From assembly GCA_963719855.1 (NCBI GenBank), contig CAVRDK010000001.1, positions 124,001 to 188,000 on the forward strand: 64,000 bases of DNA. Reading direction: 5' to 3'. Numbering within the stretch: position 1 is the first letter of the stretch; the number at the start of each line of letters is the position of its first letter. Source of the stretch: CAIQPV01 sp963719855. GTDB taxonomy: Bacteria > Pseudomonadota > Gammaproteobacteria > Burkholderiales > Gallionellaceae. The notes under the pieces are model-generated. The model ran no database searches and had not been told where the DNA came from. It saw only the letters and a list, made by a program, of their open reading frames with translations. A program made the position numbers and the translations under genes. Positions 52,770-62,040 of the stretch are shown here, piece by piece.

Positions 52770-54488
52770 TCAGGTTTGCCGTTTCAGAGGTCCCCGTACT
52801 GCGGCAACGCGCGCAACTGGATTGAACGTGTAGCGGATGTTGGGCAGATTTCCTTTCAAGTCGGCCTGTCGTGTGTGGTCTACGCCTGAGCCAAGTTGAT
52901 ATACCGTGCCAGGGACAGCATAGGTGGCAGCGGCTTGGTTGGCTGTGATCAGCGCATGGGATGCGGCATCGGCCAGCAAGGCTTGAAGCATGCTTTCGGC
53001 GTTGTCGAATGTGATGGATGTCGCGTTGACAGTCGGCGCTGTTGCCGCTGGCGTAGCGGTTGTCGGCGGAACAGTTCCTCCGGTTATAGTGGTTGCTGCG
53101 GTGGCGCTGGTCTGTGTAACTGTCTGGGCAATTGTCGGGGTTGTCTGGCCTCCGGTTGCGGTTACGCCTGTCGCCGGTAAATTTCCAACGGATAGGGTGG
53201 TGTTTTCTGCAAGCAAATTTTCTGTGGCATTGGTGATAGCCGCAGTGGCAACGGCGAGCGTGGTAGCCGCAGTGGTAATAGTTGGCGCGGTAGTAGTCGC
53301 GGTGGCAGCAGTAGCGGCAGTTGCAGCAGTCGTAATGGCAGTGGGCACCGTAGTTACAGCCGTTTCCGCTGTTGCGATGTTCGCAACGAGTGGCGCCTGT
53401 GTCGTGTTGCCGGTGGGCAAGGTTGCAGGGGTGGTTGCGGCATTGATAACGGCTGTTGCTGATGTGGGGACATTCAACGCTGCCGTTGCAAGGTACTCTG
53501 CCGTTGCTATATTCGAGCTTGTCGTTAGCAAATTGCCCTGAACTGGATTCGTGTTGACGGCAGGTGCGTTTGCGGCTACCCCCTGAACATTATTTGGAAC
53601 TGGATTAGTCAGAATTGCTGCCGCTTCCGTTGCGGCAGGAGCGACGCTCGCAGCCTGATTGGCGCTAACGGAAGGTGGGGTTTCATGTATGCCTTGGGTG
53701 TTATTGACGGTTGTATTGGCCGTATTTGTAGCCGCAGCCGTTGCAACGTTCCTCGTCGTTGCTATGTTCAAGTTTGTCGTTGGCAAATTACTTTGAACTG
53801 GATTCGTGTTGACGGCAGGTGCGTTTGCGGCTACGCCCTGAGTATTGTTGGAAGCTGGATTAGTCAGATTTGTTGCAGCAGGTGCGGCGCTTGCAGTCTG
53901 GTTGGTGCTGACGGCAGATGAGCTTGCAGTTATGGATGAGGCGTTATTGGCGGTTGTATTGCTCGTGTTTGTAGTCGCTGTCGTGGCTCCGAGATCGAGG
54001 AGGGTCGCAAACACAGTATCCGAAACCTGACTGGCGGTGGTGGCAGGCACACCTGCGATCTCGCCGTTGGTGTTAAGGAAGCTTGGAATGATCGAGTTCG
54101 TTGTTTCCGTAGTTGCGCCGCCCACCAATACATTGACCAATGCATCTGCCGGGTTGGCAGGCGTCAGCAATGCGTTGATGGCGTTAGTGAGATCCGTGCT
54201 TGTGGCACTGGCGCTCAACCCCAAAGCCAAAGCCAGTTGCTGTTGCTGCGCCGCAGTGAGTCCGGATAGCGAAAAGGTGGGTGAAAAAGATTGCAACAGG
54301 CTGATTGCGTCATAGGTCAAGGAGGCTGAGTCGCTGGTAGCGCCGAGGTTGAGCGTAGTAATCGAGCTTGGGATTGCTACCGCCGAAGATGCAACCGTCC
54401 CGTTTTGGGAAACCTCCCTCACCACATACAAGGGAGTAACCGTGTTAGCGCTGCTAACATTCGATGTTGGTTGTATTAAGGTCGTCAT
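52770..54488 (-). CDS. Thr/Ala-rich low-complexity protein with internal repeats, 572 aa
   Basis: Not recognised. The ATG at 54488 is 6 bases after GAGGGG and is preferred over the upstream in-frame starts. Residues ~1-160 are moderately complex (YDAISLLQSFSPTFSLSGLT). Residues ~170-500 are dominated by Thr, Ala, Asn, Val and Pro, with a repeated unit around GVAANAPAVNTNPVQSNLPT and GVAANAPAVNTNPVQGNLLT. The C-terminus has normal composition again (FDNAESMLQALLADAASHAL; VYQLGSGVDHTRQADLKGNL). There is no classical signal peptide. It could be a surface or matrix protein; that is a guess. Confidence 0.7.
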   Translation of the reverse strand: MTTLIQPTSNVSSANTVTPLYVVREVSQNGTVASSAVAIPSSITTLNLGATSDSASLTYDAISLLQSFSPTFSLSGLTAAQQQQLALALGLSASATSTDLTNAINALLTPANPADALVNVLVGGATTETTNSIIPSFLNTNGEIAGVPATTASQVSDTVFATLLDLGATTATTNTSNTTANNASSITASSSAVSTNQTASAAPAATNLTNPASNNTQGVAANAPAVNTNPVQSNLPTTNLNIATTRNVATAAATNTANTTVNNTQGIHETPPSVSANQAASVAPAATEAAAILTNPVPNNVQGVAANAPAVNTNPVQGNLLTTSSNIATAEYLATAALNVPTSATAVINAATTPATLPTGNTTQAPLVANIATAETAVTTVPTAITTAATAATAATATTTAPTITTAATTLAVATAAITNATENLLAENTTLSVGNLPATGVTATGGQTTPTIAQTVTQTSATAATTITGGTVPPTTATPAATAPTVNATSITFDNAESMLQALLADAASHALITANQAAATYAVPGTVYQLGSGVDHTRQADLKGNLPNIRYTFNPVARVAAVRGPLKRQT

Positions 54489-54632
54489 TGCCATCCCCTC
54501 TACTGCCCAGCGTGTCACGTCTTGACAATTACACGCCTAAGAGTTTGACAGGTCAAGCGGAAGTTGGTTCGCCATTTCCATGCACGCATCAATTTTGACT
54601 TTACATTCCTGGCGGCGCTTGTTATCTTTCGG

Positions 54633-54697
54633 TTCGGAGATGGCATACCTCCCGGAGTTTCTGCTCCGAACCGCCCGCAAGGGCTGATGATGCCTAC
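54633..54697 (+). promoter_or_regulatory. Fluoride riboswitch (crcB motif)
   Basis: The stretch has the conserved pieces in order: GGAGATGGCATACCTCCCGG, GAACCGCC, and GGGCTGATGATGCCTACC. These are the ligand-binding core of the crcB motif. It lies about 80 bases before a crcB gene. A strong terminator overlaps its 3' end, so fluoride binding should prevent termination and allow expression. Confidence 0.92.
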
Positions 54698-54731
54698 CGA
54701 TAACCCGGCAACGGGGCGGTAGGCATTTTTT
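54690..54731 (+). terminator. Riboswitch expression-platform terminator
   Basis: TGCCTACCG and CGGTAGGCA pair around AACCCGGCAACGGGG-like sequence, followed by a T-run. The left arm uses the last bases of the aptamer, so ligand-bound and terminated folds exclude each other. Confidence 0.85.
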
Positions 54732-54773
54732 ACGCCCCTCAGCCGAAAATTCAATTTGGATGGAGAGTGAAAT

Positions 54774-55169
54774 ATGGGCTTCTACAGTGTTCTCGCAGTG
54801 GGCGTTGGCGCAGCTTTAGGCGCATGGTTGCGCTGGTGGCTGGGCATTGTGCTCAATCCGGTTTTTCCTACTTTACCCTTCGGTACGCTGGCCGCCAACC
54901 TGATCGGCGGTTATCTGGTCGGCGTGGCGGTTGCCTACTTTTCCGAACATGGAGGTCTGCCACCGGAGGCGCGGCTGTTCGTTATCACCGGATTCATGGG
55001 CGGCCTTACCACCTTCTCAACTTTTTCCGCCGAGTCGGTCACTCTTATTTCCAGAAGCGAATACGTTTGGGCTTTGGCACATACGGCAGTTCATCTCGGC
55101 GGCTCGCTGGTCATGACGGCACTGGGTATGCTAACGGTCAGCCTGTTAAAAGCCAATGGGAGCGCATAG
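54774..55169 (+). CDS. crcB: Fluoride ion channel CrcB/Fluc
   Basis: The 131-aa protein has four membrane helices. It carries the Fluc signatures GAALGAWLRWWLG, PFGTLAANLIGGYLVGVAVA and ITGFMGGLTTFSTFSAE (phenylalanine box and central sodium site). It exports fluoride passively as a dual-topology dimer. The preceding riboswitch gives direct evidence for fluoride control. It overlaps the next gene by one base (TAGTG). Confidence 0.95.
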   Translation: MGFYSVLAVGVGAALGAWLRWWLGIVLNPVFPTLPFGTLAANLIGGYLVGVAVAYFSEHGGLPPEARLFVITGFMGGLTTFSTFSAESVTLISRSEYVWALAHTAVHLGGSLVMTALGMLTVSLLKANGSA

Positions 55170-55546
55170 TGAATAACGGTTCCAAAAACTGTCCGTTTTG
55201 TCACCCGGAGAACCTCCTGTTCGAGAACGATTTGGCCTATGCTCACTCTGACAAATATCCGGTTAATCCCGGCCACTTGCTGATTATTCCCAAGCTCCAT
55301 GTCGCCGACTTCTTCCTCATTACCGAGGCGGAAAAAGTCGCGCTGCTATCGCTGCTCGACGTGGCGAAGCGCTACCTCGACGATAAACATGCTCCCGCCG
55401 GTTACAACGTTGGTATTAACGTGGGAGAGGCTGCGGGTCAGACGATCCCTCATGTCCACCTGCATCTCATTCCCCGCTATCATGGCGATACCGAGAACCC
55501 GCGCGGCGGCGTGCGGGGAGTGATCCCGTCCAGGCAGTCTTACTGA
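55169..55546 (+). CDS. HIT-family protein
   Basis: The 125-aa protein starts at GTG 55169, overlapping the crcB stop. It has the N-terminal zinc-type CPFCHPE and the histidine triad HVHLHLIPRY. HIT proteins hydrolyse nucleotide phosphoramidates or AMP-linked compounds. Its location inside a fluoride-controlled unit suggests a role in relieving fluoride toxicity, perhaps through fluoro-nucleotide or phosphate chemistry; this is inference. Confidence 0.85.
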   Translation: MNNGSKNCPFCHPENLLFENDLAYAHSDKYPVNPGHLLIIPKLHVADFFLITEAEKVALLSLLDVAKRYLDDKHAPAGYNVGINVGEAAGQTIPHVHLHLIPRYHGDTENPRGGVRGVIPSRQSY

Positions 55547-55570
55547 AAATCAACAGAGGAGGCAAACACC

Positions 55571-55897
55571 ATGCAAGGCATTTATCTCAAATTTTACATG
55601 CATGAAAACCGCAACTTTCAGCATACGCTGGTTTATGAATGGCTGTTGGAGCAGGCGAAGAAGCTTGGCATACACGGTGGCTCTGCGTTCAAGGCCATCT
55701 CCGGTTTCGGACGCCACGGTGTGTTTCATGAAGATCATTTTTTCGAGTTGGCGGGTGACCTGCCGGTGGAAGTGGTGTTCATGGTGAGCGAGGAAGAAGC
55801 CGAGCGGCTTCTGGAACTGGTCAAGAGTGAAGGATTGACCTTGTTCTATATCAAGCTACCCGCCGAATATGGCGTAATCAATGGCGAAGCACATTAG
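55571..55897 (+). CDS. DUF190 family protein
   Basis: The 108-aa protein matches the DUF190 pattern: LKFYMHENRNFQHTLVYEWL, GIHGGSAFKAISGFGRHG and LPVEVVFMVSEEEAERLLEL. It looks like a PII-type alpha/beta ferredoxin fold. DUF190 genes commonly accompany crcB and are thought to be regulatory. AGAGGAGG lies before the ATG. Confidence 0.88.
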   Translation: MQGIYLKFYMHENRNFQHTLVYEWLLEQAKKLGIHGGSAFKAISGFGRHGVFHEDHFFELAGDLPVEVVFMVSEEEAERLLELVKSEGLTLFYIKLPAEYGVINGEAH

Positions 55898-55915
55898 CCT
55901 GCGAGAGAAAGATTC

Positions 55916-57091
55916 ATGACCGAAATCTGGGCACAAGCAGCGTTATGGCTGGGGCTGGCGCTTCTAGCCTCTATGCTGTCCATATGGCTAAGGGTCGCGA
56001 CAGCCCTGTCGGAAATTATCGTCGGCACCATCGCCCAACTCATCATAGGCGTATTGCTGGGTGGAGCACTCTTGGCGGGAGATGCCACCTGGATCAAATT
56101 CCTATCCGGGGCAGGAGCCATTTTGCTCACCTTCCTCGCCGGTGCGGAACTCGATCCAGTTGTGTTCCGCAAGCAATGGAAGCAGGCCACGTCCATCGGT
56201 CTGGTGAGTTTCGCCGCGCCCTTCTTTGGCTGCGCGGCGCTCGCCCGTTGGTGGCTGGGCTGGAGCGTGGATGCCAGTTGGCTGGCCGGGATTGCCATGT
56301 CCACCACATCGGTGGCGGTGGTGTATGCGGTGATGCTGGAGTTCGGCCTCAACGTCACCGACTACGGCAAAACGGTGCTAGCGGCCTGTTTCATCACCGA
56401 CCTCGCCACCGTGGTGGCGCTGGGGATGATCTTCGCGCCGTTCACTGGCAGGACGCTGGTTTTCATCGGTGTCGGCGTGGTTGCTTTTTTCATCCTGCCC
56501 TGGATCGTGCCGCGTTTTTTCAAACGCTACGGCGGACGCCCTTCGGAACTGGAAGCTAAATTCCTCATGGCCTGCCTGTTCGGTATGGGCGCATTGGCGA
56601 CTTGGGCCGATAGTGAAGCGGTGCTGCCGGCTTACCTCATCGGCATGGTGCTGGCGGGTACAGTGGGCAAGGATCATGCGCTGGTGCGCCGACTGCGCAC
56701 GCTCACCTTCGGTCTGCTCACACCGTTTTACTTTATCCGCGCCGGTGCGCTGGTTTCCCTGCCCGCATTGGTCGCGACTCCGTTGGCATTCTTTGCATTA
56801 CTAATCATAAAGATGGCGACAAAAGTTATAGGAGTTTATCCGGTAACGCGTGCTTACGGTTCACCGAAGCAGGAGGGCATGTACACCACGCTCTTGATGT
56901 CCACCGGCCTCACCTTCGGTACTATTTCCGCACTGTTTGGACTGTCGCACCATTTGATTGACCAGGCGCAGTATTCGGCTTTGGTGGCAGCGGTGATTGG
57001 CAGCGCGGTGGTGCCGACTCTAATCGCCAACGCATTTTTCCTGCCTCGGCATTTGCTCAAGGCTGTCAATGAAAAAGACACCAAAAACTAA
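55916..57091 (+). CDS. Cation:proton antiporter (CPA2 family)
   Basis: The 391-aa membrane protein has about twelve hydrophobic segments. The ion-binding region resembles CPA2 exchangers: SGAGAILLTFLAGAELDPVV and FITDLATVVALGMIFAPF, with the paired Thr/Asp. There is no C-terminal KTN domain. It lies in the riboswitch-led operon. Antiporters are among known fluoride-responsive genes, presumably because HF entry acidifies the cytoplasm. Confidence 0.88.
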   Translation: MTEIWAQAALWLGLALLASMLSIWLRVATALSEIIVGTIAQLIIGVLLGGALLAGDATWIKFLSGAGAILLTFLAGAELDPVVFRKQWKQATSIGLVSFAAPFFGCAALARWWLGWSVDASWLAGIAMSTTSVAVVYAVMLEFGLNVTDYGKTVLAACFITDLATVVALGMIFAPFTGRTLVFIGVGVVAFFILPWIVPRFFKRYGGRPSELEAKFLMACLFGMGALATWADSEAVLPAYLIGMVLAGTVGKDHALVRRLRTLTFGLLTPFYFIRAGALVSLPALVATPLAFFALLIIKMATKVIGVYPVTRAYGSPKQEGMYTTLLMSTGLTFGTISALFGLSHHLIDQAQYSALVAAVIGSAVVPTLIANAFFLPRHLLKAVNEKDTKN

Positions 57092-57101
57092 GGAGACCAC
57101 C

Positions 57102-57515
57102 ATGATACGCAACTTACTCATTGCCTACGATGGCTCAGATTCGGCCAAAGCGGCCTTCGAATTTGCTCTGGATTTAGCGGGTAAATACGGTGCAGAACTG
57201 CACGTGCTGGCAGTGGCGCGCCCACCGGAGTTCGGCTCGGAGGTGGAAAGCGAGGCCATCATCGAAAACTCGCGCCATTATTACACCCACTTGTTGCAGC
57301 CACTGAAAGCACAAGCCGCAGGCTTGACGGCGACCTTCGAGGTAATGGTTGGGCATCCCGCCGAGAGCATTGTGCTCTACGCCGAAGACCACGGCATAGA
57401 CCACATCGTAGTTGGGCATCGCGGCCACAGCCTATTCGAGCGCTGGCTGCTTGGTTCGGTGGCGCGACAGGTAATTGCTTATGCGCCTTGTGCGGTAACG
57501 GTTGTGCGAAGTTGA
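57102..57515 (+). CDS. Universal stress protein UspA family
   Basis: The 137-aa protein starts at ATG 57102 after AAGGAG. It has the fold's first strand (MIRNLLIAYDGSDSAKAAFE) and the ATP-binding loop VVGHRGHSLFERWLLGSVA (G-x2-G-x9-G-S type). It is the last gene of the fluoride-controlled unit, 10 bases after the antiporter. Confidence 0.9.
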   Translation: MIRNLLIAYDGSDSAKAAFEFALDLAGKYGAELHVLAVARPPEFGSEVESEAIIENSRHYYTHLLQPLKAQAAGLTATFEVMVGHPAESIVLYAEDHGIDHIVVGHRGHSLFERWLLGSVARQVIAYAPCAVTVVRS

Positions 57516-57652
57516 GTGTCAAGCGCAGTGAGGGGGTTGTGATTAACCATGCTCCAAGCCGAACGAGCCGGAACCCAATGCACGCAGGAAGGTTGCCATG
57601 ATGTAACATCGACAAGCGATTATTTTATAATCTCCGCAAGGATAGAATAACT

Positions 57653-58189
57653 ATGAATAAGCATAGCGATAATTTTGTTGGCGCAGTGTTTGACAATCCT
57701 GACGCTGCACGCATCATGGTTGAGGAGATGATCAAACGCAATTTTCCGATGGATCAGGTATCCATTCTGCACAAGGCGGGTGGGCAGGGTGACGACTTTC
57801 TCGGTATCGTTTATACCAACGAAAAGGAGCGTTTCAAGGTCTGGGGTACACAGGGCGCTTTATGGGGATCGCTGGGCGGTTTGCTGGCTGGCGCCGCTGG
57901 TCTGCTTCTGCTGCCCGGCATCGGATCTGTGTTCATCGCCGGTCCTCTGATTGATGCCATCGTCGGTGCAGCAGTTGGCGCCGGTCTGATGACCACGGGT
58001 GCCGCAGTAACGCATCTGACCATTGCCCTGCGTCGTTTGGGTATTCCAGAAGATAAGCTGGAGATACTTCATCAGGCGGTCATGGATGGCAAAATATTGG
58101 TGCTGATTAATTGCGGCAATGACGATCCTGTATTTTGGCGTCAACGTCTGTCTTGGTCAGGCGCAAATCCTGTGTTCACCATGCCTTAA
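57653..58189 (+). CDS. DUF1269-type protein with glycine-zipper membrane segment
   Basis: The 178-aa protein has a soluble N-terminal alpha/beta part (FVGAVFDNPDAARIMVEEMI) and a central Gly/Ala-rich hydrophobic stretch (about 68-120; LWGSLGGLLAGAAGLLLLPG). A C-terminal part follows, with LRRLGIPEDKLEILHQAV. It resembles general-stress proteins that insert in or associate with membranes. The function is unknown. It stands 138 bases after uspA and may have its own promoter. Confidence 0.7.
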   Translation: MNKHSDNFVGAVFDNPDAARIMVEEMIKRNFPMDQVSILHKAGGQGDDFLGIVYTNEKERFKVWGTQGALWGSLGGLLAGAAGLLLLPGIGSVFIAGPLIDAIVGAAVGAGLMTTGAAVTHLTIALRRLGIPEDKLEILHQAVMDGKILVLINCGNDDPVFWRQRLSWSGANPVFTMP

Positions 58190-58231
58190 GATTGTGAGTA
58201 CCCATCGATTCATTTCAGATATACCCAAAAG

Positions 58232-60580
58232 TCATTCCTTGAATTTAGCAAATGCCGCTGCCATCGTGCCGCTTGGCACTGGCTGACGCACTTCCTGCCG
58301 TTTGTGCTGCGCTAAGCTCTTGGCGTCGGTTGCACGATCACACGGCGCCTTGCTCTTGCCGCTCTCGGCAGCGTTGTCGGTAAGCCGCATGGTCAGCGCG
58401 ATGCGTTTGCGCTTCTCATCCACCTCCAGCACCTTGACCTTCACCACTTGCCCCGCCTTGACTATGGTGTGCGGGTCTTTGACAAAAGTGTTGGACAGCG
58501 CCGAGATATGCACCAACCCGTCCTGATGCACGCCGATGTCAACGAAGGCGCCGAATGCGGCGACGTTGGTGACCACGCCTTCAAGGATCATGTCCGGCTT
58601 GAGGTCTTTCAGTTCTTCGACGCCTTCCCTGAAGGTGGCAGTAGTGAATTCTGGACGCGGGTCGCGCCCCGGCTTCTCCAGTTCGAGCAGGATGTCGCTG
58701 ATGGTGGGCACGCCGAATTTTTCGTCGGCATACTGGCCGGGGTTGAGCGACTTCAATAATTTTGAATCGCCGATCAGTTCCTTGATGTTCTTGTTGAGGT
58801 CGGCGAGGATTTTTTTGACTAAAGGATAAGACTCCGGGTGTACCGCCGAAGCGTCGAGTGGGTTGTCGCCGCCCATGACGCGCAGGAATCCGGCCGCCTG
58901 TTCGAAAGTCTTGTCGCCCAGGCGCGGCACTTCCCTCAAGGCAGCACGGGTGGCGAACATGCCATGCGTGTCGCGGTAGGACACGATGCTTTGCGCCACG
59001 CTGCTGGAGAGGCCCGATACCCGCGCCAGCAAGGGAGCGGAGGCGGTATTGACGTCCACGCCCACCGCGTTCACGCAGTCCTCGACTACGGCATCCAGCG
59101 AGCGTGCCAATTGAAACTGTCCCACATCGTGCTGGTACTGCCCGACGCCTATTGATTTGGGATCTATTTTCACCAGTTCCGCCAGCGGGTCTTGCAGGCG
59201 GCGCGCGATGGATACCGCACCGCGTAGCGTCACGTCCATGTCAGGCAGTTCGCGCGAGGCGAATTCGGAAGCGGAGTACACCGATGCGCCCGCTTCCGAA
59301 ACCACGATCTTGGTGAGCTTGAGTTCCGGGCGCAGCCCGATCAGCTCCTGCGCCAGTTTGTCCGTTTCGCGTGAGGCCGTGCCGTTGCCGATGGAGATAA
59401 GTGCAACTTTGTGCTTCTCGGCTAGCTTGGCTAGCGTGTGCAGCGATCCATCCCAATCATTCCGGGGCTGATGCGGGTAGATGACGGCGGTGTCCAGCAC
59501 CTTGCCGGTAGCATCCACCACGGCGACCTTCACCCCGGTGCGCATGCCGGGGTCAAGTCCCATGGTGGCGCGCGGCCCGGCAGGGGCGGCAAGCAGCAGC
59601 GCTTTCAGGTTGCGCGCAAAAACATTGATCGCCTCGGTCTCGGCGCGTTCGCGCAGCGCGCCCATCAGATCACTCTCCAGATGAAGAAAGCTCTTCACCC
59701 GCCAGGTCCAGCGCACCGTATCCGCCAGCCACTTGTCGGCGGGACGGTTCTGGTTGACGATACCGAAGCGTCTGGCGATACGCGCCTCGCAGGGGTTGAG
59801 CGGCGCATCCCATTTGGGTTTTTCCGCTTCGCTGTCGAGCCGCAGCACGACGTTCAGAAGTTCTTCACGGCGACCACGGAACAGCGCCAGCGCACGGTGC
59901 GAAGGAATCGCGTTGAGCGGTTCGTCATAGTCGAAATAATCGGCATACTTCGCGGCGGCCTCCTCCTTGCCTTCGATGATCTTGGCTTCGACCACGCCGT
60001 GCGATTGCAGATATTCGCGCAGGTCTTGCAACAGTGGCGCATCTTCGGCGAAGCGATCCATCAGGATGTAACGCGCGCCATCCAGCGCCGCTTTGGTATC
60101 GGGCACGCCGGGGTTGTCGCCTTGCTCGGAAGCAAAAGCAGGCTTCAGATATTTTATTGCCTCTTCCTCGGGGTTGAGCATGGGGTCGGCCAGCAGCGCA
60201 TCGGCCAGCGGCAGCAACCCGGCTTCCAGCGCGATCTGCGCCTTGGTGCGGCGTTTCGGTTTGTAGGGCAGGTACAAGTCTTCCAGACGGGTCTTGTCTT
60301 CGGCATGGCTGATGGCATCCAGCAGCTCCGGCGTCATCTTGCCCTGTTCGTTGATCGAGGCAATGATTGCCGTGCGCCGCTCCTCCAGTTCGCGCAGATA
60401 GCGCAGGCGATCTTCAAGCAGCCGCAATTGCACATCGTCCAGTCCGCCGGTTACCTCTTTGCGGTAGCGGGAGATGAACGGAACGGTCGCCCCCTCGTCG
60501 AGCAGGGTAACGGCGGCGGCGACTTGGGCGGGCTTTGCGGAAATTTCGGTGGCGAGACGTTGTTCGATGGATGGCAGCAT
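58232..60580 (-). CDS. tex: Transcription accessory protein Tex
   Basis: The 782-aa protein has the Tex layout: N-terminal helical domain (TVPFISRYRKEVTGGLDDVQ), YqgF-type domain (GLDPGMRTGVKVAVVDATGK), HhH repeats (about 500-600) and an S1 RNA-binding domain (VVTNVAAFGAFVDIGVHQDG onward). It binds RNA and RNA polymerase-associated complexes. A basic, Gln/Arg-rich tail follows S1. It is downstream of rdgC by 33 bases on the same strand, so the two may be co-transcribed. Confidence 0.95.
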   Translation of the reverse strand: MLPSIEQRLATEISAKPAQVAAAVTLLDEGATVPFISRYRKEVTGGLDDVQLRLLEDRLRYLRELEERRTAIIASINEQGKMTPELLDAISHAEDKTRLEDLYLPYKPKRRTKAQIALEAGLLPLADALLADPMLNPEEEAIKYLKPAFASEQGDNPGVPDTKAALDGARYILMDRFAEDAPLLQDLREYLQSHGVVEAKIIEGKEEAAAKYADYFDYDEPLNAIPSHRALALFRGRREELLNVVLRLDSEAEKPKWDAPLNPCEARIARRFGIVNQNRPADKWLADTVRWTWRVKSFLHLESDLMGALRERAETEAINVFARNLKALLLAAPAGPRATMGLDPGMRTGVKVAVVDATGKVLDTAVIYPHQPRNDWDGSLHTLAKLAEKHKVALISIGNGTASRETDKLAQELIGLRPELKLTKIVVSEAGASVYSASEFASRELPDMDVTLRGAVSIARRLQDPLAELVKIDPKSIGVGQYQHDVGQFQLARSLDAVVEDCVNAVGVDVNTASAPLLARVSGLSSSVAQSIVSYRDTHGMFATRAALREVPRLGDKTFEQAAGFLRVMGGDNPLDASAVHPESYPLVKKILADLNKNIKELIGDSKLLKSLNPGQYADEKFGVPTISDILLELEKPGRDPRPEFTTATFREGVEELKDLKPDMILEGVVTNVAAFGAFVDIGVHQDGLVHISALSNTFVKDPHTIVKAGQVVKVKVLEVDEKRKRIALTMRLTDNAAESGKSKAPCDRATDAKSLAQHKRQEVRQPVPSGTMAAAFAKFKE

Positions 60581-60613
60581 GAGAGTCTAAGTAAAATATA
60601 AATAGAAACAGGA

Positions 60614-61519
60614 TCAGTGGCTATTTAAATTTTCGCCGCCGAGTGCTTCGGTCAAGTCAGTCAGCATCTTGGCGAGTTCGCCTGTCATCAGGGTGAAGTC
60701 GAGTTCAAACATCTCATCTTCGTTTTCGGCCAGTGTGGTTGATTCTTCCTTGATAATGTCCAGAAATTCGAGCCTCTTGATTTGCAGTTGTTCGGTTAGA
60801 ACAAAGGAAATCCGGTCATTCCAGGTCATTCCCAGCCGGGTGGCACGTTTACCTGCTGCGATATGGGTAAGAATTTCCCCACCCTCTAAAGCATGGTTGG
60901 CATATCGAACCGTCGCCTTGCTTTCACCCGTAGCACGCAGTTCCAGTTCACGATCTATGGTGAAACCCGACGGCGCGTTATCCCCCGCAAGCCAGTCGGT
61001 CATGGCCGCAACGGGTGAGAGTTTGGTGTGCAGTGGCTTTACTGGCAGGCCGTCCAGCGTCTTGCTCAGTTGTTCCAACAGTTCTTCCGCTTTTGCCGAA
61101 GAGGCGGCGTCTATGATCAGGCGGCCATTGGCCGGGTCTATCCATGCATAGGTTGCGCGCTGGAGCGCGAAGGCTCTGGGAAGCAGTTCTTCGGTGATGG
61201 CTTCCTTGATGCTCTTCGACTCTTTGCGGCCAACCTTGTAGCCCTGCTGCGCTTCAATGTCAGTAACGCGCTCTTTGGCAAAACGGTTGATGATGCTGGC
61301 CGGTAATAATTTTTGCTCCACACCCAGTGCAAACAGGATTTGCTGGTTCGCCACATGGACAAGGCGGTCATCGCCCCGGCAGGAAACCCAGCCACGGCTT
61401 TGTTTGTCCAGCCCGCTGCAAGGTTGCAGCGGCTTGAGCGCCAGCTTTTCCTGTAACGTGGCGGCAGTAATGCCGCAGTCGGCGGACAGGCGATAAATGA
61501 AGATGTTTTTAAACCACAT
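60614..61519 (-). CDS. rdgC: Recombination-associated protein RdgC
   Basis: The 301-aa protein begins MWFKNIFIYRLSADCGITAA and contains GWVSCRGDDRLVHVANQQIL, KERVTDIEAQQGYKVGRKES and LPRAFALQRATYAWIDPANG, all typical of RdgC. It forms a ring-shaped dimer around double-stranded DNA and restrains RecA. Upstream is a divergent gap of 199 bases to the J-domain gene. Confidence 0.95.
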   Translation of the reverse strand: MWFKNIFIYRLSADCGITAATLQEKLALKPLQPCSGLDKQSRGWVSCRGDDRLVHVANQQILFALGVEQKLLPASIINRFAKERVTDIEAQQGYKVGRKESKSIKEAITEELLPRAFALQRATYAWIDPANGRLIIDAASSAKAEELLEQLSKTLDGLPVKPLHTKLSPVAAMTDWLAGDNAPSGFTIDRELELRATGESKATVRYANHALEGGEILTHIAAGKRATRLGMTWNDRISFVLTEQLQIKRLEFLDIIKEESTTLAENEDEMFELDFTLMTGELAKMLTDLTEALGGENLNSH

Positions 61520-61718
61520 GGCAGGATATCCAGAAAACTTCTGATTATACTGTCCTGCGACTTTTAATTCGCGTCAGTCTCCTTGAAATTTTGAAATGCT
61601 GCACTAGTAAAGGTGTTCGAACCTAGTGCCTCACACATGTTGAATCAAGCAATTACAGCAATTTTCAATACTCAACTCTGGCTAGTGTGTAAAATCGCCG
61701 CCTCACAGGAGGCATTAG

Positions 61719-62004
61719 TTGGAAAATCTATACAATATCCTTGGCGTATCTCCGACTGCGTCGGGCGAAGATATCAAGAAGGCGTACCGCGTTCTTGCTA
61801 TGCGTCATCACCCGGACAGGAATGCGCATCCCGGCGCAGAAAATCGATTCAATGCCATCAAAACGGCGTACGAGTTGCTTTCTGACCCGAAAAAGAGAAG
61901 CTGAATATAATCTGAGCCTCAACAACCGCATCGTCATCGATCCGGAAAATGAAGCGCTCTCGCTGTGGAACTCACTGTTCAATCGTTGCGGAATATCCTT
62001 CTAG
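61719..62004 (+). pseudogene. Small J-domain protein, broken by one extra base in an A-run
   Basis: The TTG start at 61719 is supported by AGGAGG 7 bases upstream. The product ENLYNILGVSPTASGEDIKK then MRHHPDRNAHPGAENRF is a J domain with the HPD motif that stimulates DnaK. The frame stops early at DPKKRS. Dropping one A from the five-A run near 61887-61891 gives DPKREAEYNLSLNN and continues to a stop at 62004, for about 94 aa. It is either an indel artefact or a real truncation; the short form keeps the full HPD helix pair. Confidence 0.75.
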
Positions 62005-62040
62005 CATAATGAACGCTCATTACCTTAAAGACAAAACCAA

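Noticed and set aside
59438..60601. 387-codon open frame on the plus strand
   Set aside because: It is the antisense shadow of tex; composition is His/Gln/Arg-rich and has no family resemblance.
61880..61900. Programmed ribosomal frameshifting in the J-domain gene
   Set aside because: The A-run would suit a -1 slip, but the downstream frame is +1 relative to the start, so an indel is simpler.
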